Assembly (NCBI GenBank): GCA_951213105.1
Contig: OX578139.1
Coordinates: 69,313,754 to 69,377,753, forward strand
DNA length: 64,000 nucleotides
Source of the DNA: Amaurobius ferox
Lineage: Eukaryota > Arthropoda > Arachnida > Araneae > Amaurobiidae
Direction of reading: 5' to 3'
The position numbers and the translations under genes were made by a program. Within the stretch, counting starts at the first letter, position 1, and each line of letters opens with the position of its first letter. Positions 34,885 to 46,885 of this stretch are shown one piece after another. The notes beneath the pieces are model-generated. The model did not search any database and was not told where the DNA came from. It saw only the letters and a list, made by a program, of their open reading frames with translations.

Positions 34885-36340
34885 TAACAAGAGAGATCAA
34901 TCATGCTTAAAGCATTGATTATGAAACACTTTCCAACTTCAATGCAATTTTATTTAAACATGTCTAAAATGCAATGTATTCCTCGATAATATTTTAAAAC
35001 TTATCACAATACTACATTAATTTATTATATTTGAAAACTTAAACCTTCATCGAAAAAAATGAACATTCAAATGGCGGCAAAAAGTAATTCCAAGTCTGGA
35101 AGAATAATAGTAATTGTAAGATTAACAAGAGAGATCAACATGCTTAAAGCATTGATTATGAAACACTTTCCAACTTCAATGCAATTTTATTTAAGCATGT
35201 CTAAAATGCAATGCATTCCTCGTAATATTTTAAAACTTATCACAATACTGCATTAATTTATTATATTTGAAAACTTAAACCTTCATCGAAAAAAATGAAC
35301 TTCATTCAAATGACGGCATTGAAATAAATATTGCCTGGTTTAAACATCTCTAAAATGTGTTACATTCCTTGGTAATAATTTTAGAATTATCATAATACTA
35401 CGATAATTCATTATATTTGAAAACTTCATCGAAAACAACTGAAATTCATTCAAATGACGTCATAGAAAAAATACCACGCCTGGCTCTCTCTATAAAAGCA
35501 GCATTTCATTCATAATTAATTTCCCATTCATGTCATTCATCACAATACTATAATAATTTATTTTATTTAAAAATTAAGACCATGGAGCTACAAGTAATTA
35601 AACTCTATGCGTAAAACTTCATCGAAAAAAATCGTCCTGCTCTTTGTAAAATCAATGCATATTTCATCCATATCAGCTATGCAGGCTCCATGAACTAAAT
35701 GATTTTGTGTTAAAGAAATACAGCAATTCTAATACAACTCATTCTACATATTTTGCTGTTTACATTTTACATAGGTGAAGAGAGGCTTCGTTGTAGAAAT
35801 AATCAAATTTGGATGAGCATTTAAACTCAAATATATTGTCATTGCGTTGTTTCAGTATGTAGATGCACAGAATTTAGACAAAAATAAAGTGGTTTTAGGA
35901 CGGATACAACACTCAATATGAATTAAAAAGAACTTTAAAAATCACGATTTTGAGACAATATGGATACCATATATCATTTTGAAGTGGGTCACGTGATATT
36001 TTCATATCATGGTCACGTGATCGCTTCATATAAGATGTGTTATTCTTATTTTAATTCTTATTTAAAAAACTACTGAATATATTTCGCTGAATTTTATTTT
36101 ATATATTTTATGGAACAATTTGAATATTATCCAAAATTTTCGAAGCAATTTGTGGATTTTAAATCCGCATAAAAAATGTTTGAAAAATTAGGTCCCATAG
36201 GGCTCAACGTTTTTCAATTTTTCAACCCGGGTTCAATCCAAAACTAATTGGGTGATATTATACATTTATATTCCCATAGGTCCTACAGACCGTTTGAACA
36301 ACATACTGAAATTTCATTTTGATTAAGTCATTTATACTGC
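34864..36340 (+). repeat. Family C core with internal duplication
   Basis: The first about 235 bp (34864-35098, from AATAATAGTAATTGTAAG) is tandemly repeated at 35099 onward. The copy then follows the core to about 36340, where the (CAGA)n and terminal hairpin are replaced by inverted core sequence. Confidence 0.65.
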
Positions 36341-36450
36341 AGTTACCGAGGAATGTATAGCATTTTAGAGATGTTTAAATAAATTGCATTGGAGTTGGAA
36401 AGTGTTTCATAATCAATGTTTTAAGCATGATTGTGATCGTTCTTGTTTTA
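36341..36450 (-). repeat. Inverted family C end
   Basis: 'ttaccgaggaatgtatagcattttagagatg' and 'ggaaagtgtttcataatcaatg' run opposite to the preceding copy, giving a head-to-head junction at about 36340. Confidence 0.6.
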
Positions 36451-36926
36451 AGAAAAATAAGTAATGAACTAAATACACAAATTCTTAATCGGCGCACGAA
36501 TCATCAACCAACAACAAAACTGAATATTTAATGAACTCCGCCTTAATTAAAAATTTACCGTTCAGCAACGTTTGTATTCTGTATCCAGCAGTCAAATTTA
36601 GAGGGTTATTATTGCACAACACAATTCCCAAAGAATGATGATGATTAATTAGACTGATTTTAATTTATTAGTATTTCAGCAACATGTAATTTTTACAGCA
36701 ACATGTAACCTTAATTTTTACATACCATACATAGCATAACCTTAATTTTTACATAGCATTATACTATACATAACTTTACCATTGTAACCAACATGTTTCT
36801 TTAATCAGGTCTAGAATAGTTTTATACTCTAGGAAGTGCAAATACACCGGATGAATTGTTATATCCTATGAATGCAAGGAAATTTTAATTTGTATACCTT
36901 TTAATATTACTTAATAAAGTTTGATG

Positions 36927-36929
<3 letters not shown>

Positions 36930-36966
<37 letters not shown>
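36930..36966. repeat. (GT)n microsatellite
   Basis: About 18 GT units. Confidence 0.9.
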
Positions 36967-36967
<1 letters not shown>

Positions 36968-37202
36968 AAGCAAAATCGAAGCTTGGGACAACAGCTTAAT
37001 TAACTACAGTGGTGCTTCAGGGGTCCGTACTCGGAGAGATTATTTTGAAAATTTCAATTAGTTTTAAAATAATGAACATTAAAATTCAAAATTTGACAAA
37101 ATTTCCACGATTTTTAATCTAACTATCAAGCAGACGATTCTGACCGAATGCGAGCTCTTTCTTTTGCAGATATTTATTCCACAATCGACTGTGGACATTT
37201 TT

Positions 37203-37620
37203 AAACAAGAAAGATCAATCATGCATAAGCATTGATTATGAAACACTTTCCAAGTGAAATGCAATTTCATTTAAAAATTTCTAAAATGTGATATATTCAG
37301 TGGTGATATCATTTACATTATCACAATACTACAGTAATTTCTTATACTTAAATATTGAAAACTCTATCGAAATATAAATCATCTGATTCTCAATGCAAAA
37401 TCAATGAATATTTCATTCATATAACTTATATTTCAGACTCCAGAGCTAAATAATTTTGTGTGAAAAAAATTCAGCAATTCTTATGTAACTCACCTTACAA
37501 TCGCTTGAGATATTTGCATTCTGCATAAGTTAAAATTTGGCTTCGTTGAAGAAATAATAAAAGTTTAGGGATCATTTAAAATCACAACTATTGTAATTGT
37601 ATAGGCACGGAATTTAGATA
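37203..37620 (+). repeat. Family C core, left part
   Basis: It starts AACAAGAAAGATCAATCATGC and stops at about 37620, where a (GT)n tract and a reverse family B copy follow. The missing right part may be the segment at 38940-39305, which would make family B an insertion into family C. Confidence 0.6.
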
Positions 37621-37650
37621 CACAGCTAATACACAGATACACAGATAATA

Positions 37651-37704
<54 letters not shown>

Positions 37705-37709
37705 TGTGT
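37651..37709. repeat. (GT)n microsatellite
   Basis: About 29 GT units with two interruptions, sitting where the family B terminal palindrome would be. Frames of poly-Cys/Val across it are artefacts. Confidence 0.9.
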
Positions 37710-38538
37710 ATTCAAAGTATTGAAATCGTGCCGAAGATCGGAACTCGAATTTTCGAAGGATCTACACGTTTTGGGACTTCTAGAGCACGAAAAAAATATT
37801 TTATGGAAGACGTCTGTGTGGGTAAGGGTGTATCTGTGTATGTTTCTGTGTGTCTGTGTGACGATATTACATCCACTCTAATGGAAAAACTAATGGACCG
37901 AATTTCATAAAATTTGGTAGGTATGTTTTTTTGTGGGAAATCCTGATGTTCATTAGATTATAGTACGATTCGTAATAAAGGTACCTGCCTTCTTTGCGAA
38001 ATGGCCGGCAGAAATTGCCTTTATCCACTCTAGCCAAAAACTAATGGAACAAATTTAACAAATTTTGGTGTATAATATTTCAATAACCTACAAGTGATTT
38101 ATATACCAAATTTAACAAAATTTGATATATAAATCATTTGTAGGTTATTCTAGTACGATTCGGGAAAAAGGAACGGGCTATTTTTGCGAAATGGCCCGCA
38201 AAAATCGTTAAATACAAAGACTACGTGTGCTCAATTATATCAATTAAATTCCTATTTTATACATGATTTTTGACAACAAAAAGAATAAGACTAACCCCAT
38301 TACTCTAGGACTAGTCGTTCTTGAAATATTTTAGTTTTTTTGCGTTTTCGCTACACCACCTTTGACAATAAGTCCAGCTATCAAATGAGAACGAAATTTA
38401 AGTTTAACGTGCAAATTCAATGTCATTTAAAATACTTATGGCTGTTATTTCGTACAGATAAACTCAAATTATTATTGAAGAAATAAAAAGAACTTGAATA
38501 TGAGTCTGCAGGGAAAGACATGTGCTGCTCACATCAGA
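37709..38538 (-). repeat. Family B repeat, reverse copy
   Basis: The right tip is GTGCTGCTCACATCAGA (reverse complement TCTGATGTGAGC). The body has both 'gaaatggccngcaaaaa' blocks and GTTCTTGAAATATTTTAG. The left palindrome has been replaced by the (GT)n tract. Confidence 0.7.
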
Positions 38539-38939
38539 ATTTTTAACAATATTGCAACAATGATTTATAGAAGTGAACGGGGATTATTTGCAGGCCATTT
38601 CGAAAAAAATGTATGATCTATATTTAAAGATCCACCAAATTTTTATAGAATAAAATGTTCAACAAATTTAAGCTGTGTACCAAATTTTAACTCTCTTGGA
38701 CGTAGGAAAGTGCATTAAAAATGCCATCAAATAAGTATATCATGAAGAGTTATATAAAATTTAAAAAAAATTTGAAAATTTGTTAGCTACCAAATTTATT
38801 TTAAAATGTGAAGCCTCTCTCATATACAAAATGATTAAACTTTTGGAAAGATATTTATTATATTATATATCTCTTTTTCTTTCTGGAGGATATCCCAAAA
38901 GTCAGAATTTAATTGAATTTGTTTTTTTCCCAATATTAA

Positions 38940-39305
38940 ATAATTTTTAATTAAAAAACTACTTAACATATTTTACTGAAATTTTTTTTATATATTTTAT
39001 GGGATAATGTGCATATTTTCTAAAAATTTCGAAGCAATTTGTGAATTTTAAATTTGCTTAAAAAATATTTGAAAAGTTAGGTCCCATAGGGTTCAATGTA
39101 TTTCATTTATTCAACCCGGGTTCAATAAAAAACTAATTGGGTGATATTATTTATTTATATTCCCATAAGTCCCACAGACCGTCTGAACTAAAATTTCATT
39201 CTGATAAAGTCATTTTTACGGCAGTTATCGTGCTAACAGACAGACAGACAGACAGACAGAATGAACAAAGTCATAAACACTTTTCAACTATGTTGTAAAG
39301 TGTTA
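38940..39305 (+). repeat. Family C core, right part
   Basis: Phrases AGGTCCCATAGGGTTCAATG, GTCCCACAGACCGTCTGAAC, a (CAGA)5 tract and CAACTATGTTGTAAAGTGTT mark the 3' third of the family C core. Confidence 0.65.
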
Positions 39306-39385
39306 AAAACAGCTGTTCAGAAAACGAATCTATCGATTTTCTAACTGCGCTAATTTAAAAAGATCCGTTATATACTTTTAATACT

Positions 39386-40725
39386 TTTTAACACTTTACA
39401 ACATAACTGAAAAGTCTTTATGACTTTGTTCATTCTGTCTGTCTATCTGTCTGTCTGTCTGTCCGTTAGCACGATAACTGCCATAAAAATGACTTTATCA
39501 AAATGAAATTTTAGTATGTTGTTCAGGCGGTCTGTGGGACCTATGGGAATAGAAATGAATATTATCACCCAATTAGTTTTGGATTGACCCCGGGTTGAAA
39601 AAATGAAATACATTGAATCCTGTGGGACCTAATATTTCAAACATTTTTAAACGAATTTAAAATTTGCAAATTGCTTCGAAAGTTTTAGAAAATATTCAAA
39701 TTATCCCGTAAAATATATAAAAAAATTTCAGCAAAATATGTTCTGTAGTTTTTTAAAAAACAAATTAAGATAATAATTACACCCTTTATGCGAAGAGATC
39801 ACGTGACCATTATATGAAGAGATCACGTGATCCACTTCAAAATAAAATATAGCATCCATCTTGTGTCAAAATCGTGATTTTTAAAGTTCTTTTTAATCCA
39901 TATTTAGTGTTGTATCCATACTAAAACCGCTTTTTTTTTTGCTTAAATTTTGTTCATCTGCATACTGAAACAACGCAATAACAATATATTTGAGTTTAAA
40001 TGATCATCAAACTTTGATTATTTCAACAACGAAGCCTAATTTTTTTCACTTATAAAAATGTAACCACCAAAATATGTCGAATGAGTTGTATAAGAATTGC
40101 TGCATTTCTTTAACGCAAAATTATTTAGCATTTCTTTAGCGCCTAATTTTCACTTATGGAAAATGTAGACACCAAAATATGTAGAATGAGTTGTATAAGA
40201 ATTGCTGCATTTCTTTAACGCAAAATTATTTAGCTCATGGAGTCTGTAATGAATGTTTCATTCATGCCGTCATTTGACTGATATGAATGAAACATTCATT
40301 GATTTTACACAAAGAAGATGATTTTTCGATGAAGTTTTAAGCAGCATAGAATTAAATTACTTGTACCTCCATGGTTTTAAGTATTAAATAAAATAAATTA
40401 TTATAGTATTGTGATGAATGAAAGGAATAGAAAAATGTTTGTGAATGAAATACTGCTTTTGTAGAGAGAGCCAGCAGGTTTATATTTCGATGACGTCATT
40501 TGAATTTAAGTTCATTTGTTTTCTATGACAGTTTCAAATATAATAAATTATTGTAGTATTATGATAATTTTAAAAATGTTACTGAGGAATGTATCGCATT
40601 TTAGAGATGTTAAAACCAGGCAATTTATATTTCAATGCCGTCATTTGAATGAAGTTCATTTTTTTCGATGAAGGTTTAAGTTTTCAAATATAATAAATTA
40701 ATGTAGTATTGTGATAATTTTAAAC
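39386..40725 (-). repeat. Family C core, reverse copy
   Basis: It runs from the hairpin end (AACACTTTACAACATAACTG) through (CTGT)n, GGACCTATGGG and the GACGTCATTTG blocks. It includes an internal duplicated patch at 40060-40210. It meets the next copy head-to-head. Confidence 0.65.
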
Positions 40726-41270
40726 AAGGAAGATCAATCATGCATAGAGCATTGATTATGAAGCACTTTCCAATATCAATGCAATTTCATTTAAACATCT
40801 CTAATTAATATACGATACATTACTCGGTAATATTTTAAAACTTATCGCAATACTACATTAATTTATTATATTTTAAAACTTAAACCTTCATAGAAAAAAA
40901 TGAACTTCATTCAAATGACGGCATTGAAATATAAATTGCCTGGTTTAAACGTCTCTAAAATGAGATACATTTGTCGATAATATTTTTAAAATTATCATAA
41001 TACTACAATAATTTATTATATTTGAAAACTGCATCGAAAACAAATGAACTTTTTCTAATGACGTCATTGAAATATAAATCGGCTGTCTCTTTAAATAAAA
41101 ACAGCATTCCATTCATAAACATTTTTCCATTCATTTCATTCATAACAATACTATAATAATTAATTTTATTCAAAACTTACAACCATGGCGGTACAAGTAA
41201 TTTAACTCTATGCTCAAAACTTCATCAAAAAATCGTTTGCTTCTCTGTAAAATCAATGATTGTTTCATTA
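40726..41270 (+). repeat. Family C core, forward partial copy
   Basis: It starts ACAAGGAAGATCAATCATGC directly at the end of the reverse copy and stops near 41270 after TCTCTGTAAAATCAATGA. Confidence 0.65.
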
Positions 41271-42570
41271 GAGAAAAATGCGGTTCAAATTTCATTCGAG
41301 GCACACAGGAAAGATTATAGACAAGTGTCTTCATTGCGAAACTGGGAATTTCAGACGTTCTGGCTCTTGAATAGAAGAATTTAAAATTCAAAAATGCAGA
41401 GTAAATTACAGTTTTAATACATAACTCTGAAAGAACTTTTATTAAGTGGGCTGATCTTACATTTAATGACCATGTTGAAATTGTTGAGTGAAATTGATTT
41501 TGAAATTGCGAGTAATATACAAGAATGATAACTGATAATATAATAAATAAAGGGGTTTATACAACTAAGATAATTTCATTTCGAATTTATATGTTTAAAA
41601 AAATTCTAAAAGCTAAACTTCGTTCTCAAAGGAAATATAAAAATTTATATGCAAACATTTTTTATTAAATCTATATTTTAAAAAGATGGAGAATACACAA
41701 TTTTCTGATTTTAAAGCACATGTAGAAATGTTTTCCTAAGAAAAATGTTTCGTGTAAAATTCACTGTAAATTCAAAAACAAGTTCTCTCAACATGAAACC
41801 ATTTTGTGGATTTAGAATATATTTCTATATATGATAATATAAGAATTCACTGCATGCGAATTTATTCCCATAAACAGCTTATATTAGAAATAAAATACAT
41901 AATTATTTCTTTGACTTTTATTTAAACATTCTTGTTGGGCTTAAAGTGGTTAACTTAAACTCTGAGAAGAGACTCATTTTACATTTCAGAAACTATTTAC
42001 ACCAAGATATTTTTATAATAAGGTCACTCTAAAAATTTACAAATATTCCTTACACAAATATTTCATCTGATATAGGCAATGGATTACTTGAAAATTCTTT
42101 AAACCAAGTAAATAATATCCCTTTGAACATTATTAAAATGAGCTTGATTATGAATAAATTTATTACAGCCTTGGATATAGCTGAGGCATTACATAACCCG
42201 TAAGTTGAAAATTTGCAAAAGAATGTCTATATATGTGCGGATTTATTTTGAATTCAACTTATTTTAAAGTAAGTATATAAATTTATGGCAGCAAAATAAA
42301 GCTCTTTTGCATAAGCTTTGAATATTTTTAAAAATAATGCTTTAATGCATACGCTAATGATGCAGATAAAGCGTTCATGCAATCTCTTTAAAATGAGTAT
42401 AAAACTAAATGAAGAAATACACATTATGACGTAACAACTTAAGTCTTAAGTGTTTTTATACCTTACAAGCTTTAATCTCCTTAGAACTTAAAGAGTCATA
42501 TCCTAGCTAAATTTTTAGCCCAATACTCAAAGTGGTAATATAATACCAAATTAAAAAGTATAATAGTAAT
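41271..42570. other. AT-rich stretch with no supported gene
   Basis: 41430-41475 matches the dispersed repeat at 14838-14905. Otherwise no structure was recognised. Confidence 0.5.
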
Positions 42571-42572
42571 TA

Positions 42573-42685
42573 ACAAGAAAGATCAATCATGCATAAAGCA
42601 TTGATTATGAAACACTTTCCAACTTCAATGAAATTTTATTTAACATCTCTAAAATGCGATACATTCCTCGGTAATATTTTTAACA
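42573..42685 (+). repeat. Family C end, forward fragment
   Basis: Only the first 110 bp of the core (AACAAGAAAGATCAATCATGC to TCCTCGGTAATATTTT) are present. They join directly to the hairpin end of a reverse copy. Confidence 0.6.
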
Positions 42686-44865
42686 CTTCACAACATAGTT
42701 GAAAAGTGTTTATGACTCTGTTCATTCTGTCTGTCTGTTTGTCTGTCTGTCCGTTAGCACGATAACTGCCGTAAAAATGACTTTATCAAAATGAAATTTT
42801 AGTAGTTGTACAGACGGTCTGTGGGACCCATGGGAATATAAATGAGTAATATCACTCAATTAGTTTTGGATTGAACCCGGGTTGAAAAAATGAAATACAT
42901 TGAACCCTATGTGAATTAATATTTCAAACATTTTTTAAGCGGATTTGAAATTCACACATGTGATTAATTATGATGTTTTGATTCAACCGCAAAGGAAATT
43001 CAGGGCCGGTTGTTGTTTTCAATACATTTTACGGGAATTTAAAAAATGTGTATGAAAAGAATTATCGGCTTTATCGTAAATCCGGCTTTTATAATCTATT
43101 CGAAATTTATCTTAAACCAAACACCAAGTTTTTAACGTTTTTAGCACTTTCCAATATAGTTAAAAGTGTTTATAACTTTGTTCAGTCTATCTATCTGTCT
43201 GTCTGCCCGTTCGCGCGATAATTGCCGTAAAATTGACTTTATCAAAATATAAATTTAGTATGTTGTTGAGACGGTTTGTGGGACATATGGGAATGAAAAT
43301 GAATAACGCAATTAGTTTCGGATTTAACCTTTGGTTGAAAAATTGAAATACATTGAACCCTATGTGTCCTAATTTTTCAAACATTTTTAAGCGGATTTAA
43401 AATTCACAAATGTGATTAATTATGATATTTTGATTCAACCGCAAAGGAAATTCAGGGCCGGTTGCTGTTCTCAATGCATTTTACGGGAATTTAAAAAATG
43501 TGTATAAAAAGAATTATCGGCTTTATCGTAAATCCGGCTTTTAGAATCTATTTGAAATTTATCTCAAACCAAACACCAAGTTTTTAGAGTTTTTAACACT
43601 TTCCAACATAGTTGAAAGTGTTTATAACTTTGTTCAGTCTATCTGTCTGTCTGTCTGCCCGTTCGCGCGATAATTGCCGTAAAATTGACTTTATCAAAAT
43701 ATAATTTTAGTATATTGTTGAGACGGTTTGTGGGACATATGGGAATGAAAATGAATAACCCAATTAGTTTCGGATTTCATCTTTGGTTGAAAAAATGAAA
43801 TACATTGAACCCTATGGGACCTATTTTTTCAAACATATTCAGAAAAAGTTAAAATTCACAAATTACTTCAAAAATATTAGGAAATATTCTAAGTATATCA
43901 CAAAAAATATATAAAAATATTTCAGCAAAATATGACTGGCAGTTTTTAAAATAAAAATTAAATGATAATTACACCCATGATATATGAAGAGATCACGTGA
44001 CTTATTGCAAATTGCAAATTAAAATATGGTATCCATTTTTATTCCCGATGTGTAAAAGTCGTGATATTTGAAGACCGTTTACATTTATATTTAGTGTTAC
44101 ATCCGTTCAAAAACCGCTTTATTTTTGCGTATTATCTATGTATCTAAATTCTGTGCAAACGCAATTGCAATGTATTTTATTTTAAATTATCCCTAAACTT
44201 TGATTATTCTTACAATGAAGCCCAAATTTAATGCAATAATATACCATGCAGAATGTAAACAAATGCAGCTATTATAGTTACATAAGAATTGCGGAATAAT
44301 TTTTCAATTATTCACTCTGAAGATTTAAAATTATCTACTCTGGAGTCTAGAATATAATTAATATGAATGATATATTCATTGATTTTACATAGAGAAACAG
44401 GCGATTCCTATTTCGATGACGTCATTTAAATAAAATTCATTTTATTTAACTAGCACTATCTTTTAATGAAGTTTTAGTTTTCAAGTATAATAAATTACTG
44501 TACTTCTGCGATAATTTAAAAAATATCAACACAGAATGTACCGTATTTTAGAGGTGTTTGAATAAAATTGTATTTCGGTTGGAAAGTGTTTAATAATCAA
44601 TGTAATTTGCATGATTGAACTTGTTCTTTTAATGAGGAGAGAGCTTTCCTGCACACCCTTCTTTCTGTCCTAATTTTGGACGTTTTATTCAAAAATCCTT
44701 CAAATTTGTCGAATTTTTTAAAGTTTAAGGACCATCTCCAGTTCGATATCTACGTTTTTAAAAACGTAAGCTTCTACGCCAAATAGAGACTTTGGGGTAA
44801 ACAGAACATACATACATACATACATACACAGACGATTGTGTTTTCATAATATAGATACAATCTAT
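42686..44865 (-). repeat. Reverse family C element with 452 bp tandem duplication
   Basis: The hairpin end, (CTGT)n and the following block occur at 42686, about 43140 and about 43583. Between them a block containing TGTGATTAATTATGAT and AATTCAGGGCCGGTTG is repeated with a period of 452 bp. From 43583 the copy runs colinearly through the core to a (TACA)n tract and a Helitron-like 5' tip TCTATATTATG at 44865 (minus). Confidence 0.65.
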
Positions 44866-45640
44866 TTATGTTTATACAATATTGATCCTTTTATTCTCCC
44901 TTTGTGAGTTTATTTATCCCTTTGAGAAGATAATTTGAACACGATCCCCTGTCTATTAATATATAAATTAAAATAATTTCCTTAAGGCTATTCAAAATTT
45001 GTCCAAAAGAACTTTTTGATATACATACACCTGCACTTCTTCTATAAAATAACTTGGTTTCAAAATTTATCCGCATATATACAAACATTTTATGTAAAAT
45101 CTCTACTTATTGCTTATGCAATGTTTCAGCCCAGACTTTTGGAAAACTAACAAGTGCAAACATGATCGAGCTCTTTTAAATAAGCTACAGAAGGAAGCCA
45201 TTTATTTGAATGAAAGAACGTGACACTTATATCGTATGAAATACATGCACAGAATATTTTTATGCTTCTAAAGAGGCTTTATTATAAAAATAGTTTCCTA
45301 TAAATAGTTTTTGCTGTCTAGTAGAAGTCTCAGGGGCATTTAACTTAACCGTTTCATGCAAGTAACAGGAATGCTTGGAAGAAAAAATTCTATTTGCTTG
45401 AAATTTAATAGAAGTTGGTTACTAGAATAGATTCATCTATGGTAAATATTTATACTATTATAAATAAAAATATATTGTAACTTCACAAAAGTGTTGCATG
45501 TTGAGAGAACCAGCATGTAAATATCAAGGGGATTTTACATGGAAAATATATCTAATGTTTTCTTCTGAACAGAAAGGCATACGTTTTCCTTGCAATATAA
45601 ACGCACATTCAATAAAAAATATTTTAACCACGTCGTTCAA
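44866..45640. other. AT-rich stretch with no supported gene
   Basis: No repeat family or coding region was recognised. Confidence 0.5.
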
Positions 45641-45649
45641 TGGAATAGG

Positions 45650-45880
45650 ACAGGATATCCCAGTGGTTATGGCGAAAGGATCGCATCAGGAAGACCCGAG
45701 TTAAACTACCACCGCCATCAAAAACTATCCCTGTGTCTATGCGAAGTATAAGCATGATAAATCTGTAGGTCCGATCTTTCTGGAAAGTAATGGGTAGCGT
45801 AAGGAGGAAACCATCATAGTGGTTGTTACCCCTATTGGTTTCGGTCTAAATTGGGTGGTTAAAGAGCACAGTGTGATCTG
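45650..45880 (+). mobile_element. Decayed family F SINE
   Basis: ATCCCAGTGGTTATGGCG (A-box region), a 'ctatgcgaagtataagcatga' equivalent of TTCATGCGGAGTACGATCAC, GTAGGTCCGA and GGTTTCGGTCTAAATTGGGT match the family F head and body in plus orientation. It is much older than the copy at 23909. Confidence 0.6.
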
Positions 45881-46437
45881 TCCTCTGTGGCACGCCGAAG
45901 CAGTGAGATGTAACGACAAAATGATTCACGTTTCAATATCAAGTGCCTGACCATTGGACGAAAAACAATAAATATATTAATATTTAAAGATTTTTATTTA
46001 CTTCAATCACGAAGTTTACTTCTTGTAAATTAATCTTAAAAGAGAATGTCTGACTGTGTGTGCATTTGTCTGCGCTCACAGTAGCAGGAAATGGAAACGA
46101 CGTTACGATATCTGGTACAGGACTATAGACACCTCTGAATGATTTTATTTTGGATTTCTTTTAGTTTTATGTTTGTTTAATGTTGAGAAAGAATAAAATT
46201 TTGTGTAAATTTTACAGTTTTCACACCAATCCTTTTGTGGCTGTCGTAAAAATTGTAGCATGGTTTCAACCTTAACCCTTACCGTACAACGAATGACTTG
46301 CGTTAAATGTTGAGGTTGACAACGGACGATATATGTTAGTACGATCCATATTCCAAAGATCTTTAAAAAGAATCCATAAATTTGTTTTTCACTTTCATTC
46401 CTGTTTTCCCAATTGTTTTACTTACCTTTTCAAATAT

Positions 46438-46605
46438 TCATACTCGTTTTCCTTATTTGTATTTTTTACATTTGGTTTATACTTCTCATATTTCATACTC
46501 GTTTTCCTTATTTGTATTTTTTACATTTGGTTTATACTTCTCATATTTCATAATCGTTTTCCTTATTTGTATTTTTTACATTTGGTTTATACTTCTCATG
46601 TTCTT
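46438..46605. repeat. 55 bp tandem repeat, three units
   Basis: Units start at 46441, 46496 and 46551 with TACTCGTTTTCCTTATTTG. Two overlapping reading frames of 96 and 136 codons owe their repetitiveness to this array and are not called as genes. Confidence 0.85.
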
Positions 46606-46885
46606 TCATTACCGTTTCAGTAGGTTTATACACTACTCAGTCGTTTCTATTAGTCAGTCGTTTCTATTAACTCAGTCCTTTCTATTGAAATTCACTATAC
46701 TCGTTCCCTTGCCGCATTGTTATCTTTACGTGTATGCTTTATTTTCCGATACCCTTTTTTTTTCTTCCATGGTTATTACCGTTCATTTTTAGTATTCTGC
46801 CTCTCGTTTAACTGCCTCGTAAGTTTTATCTCTTTCACTCCTTACCAGGGCGTATAACTTTTCTCTTACCTTTAATCACCTAAGC

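Noticed and set aside
37650..37910. Cys/Val-repeat frames
   Set aside because: Translation of a (GT)n tract plus family B sequence.
46333..46792. Phe/Tyr-rich frames that look like membrane proteins
   Set aside because: They result from a 55 bp tandem repeat in T-rich DNA, with two frames open at once.
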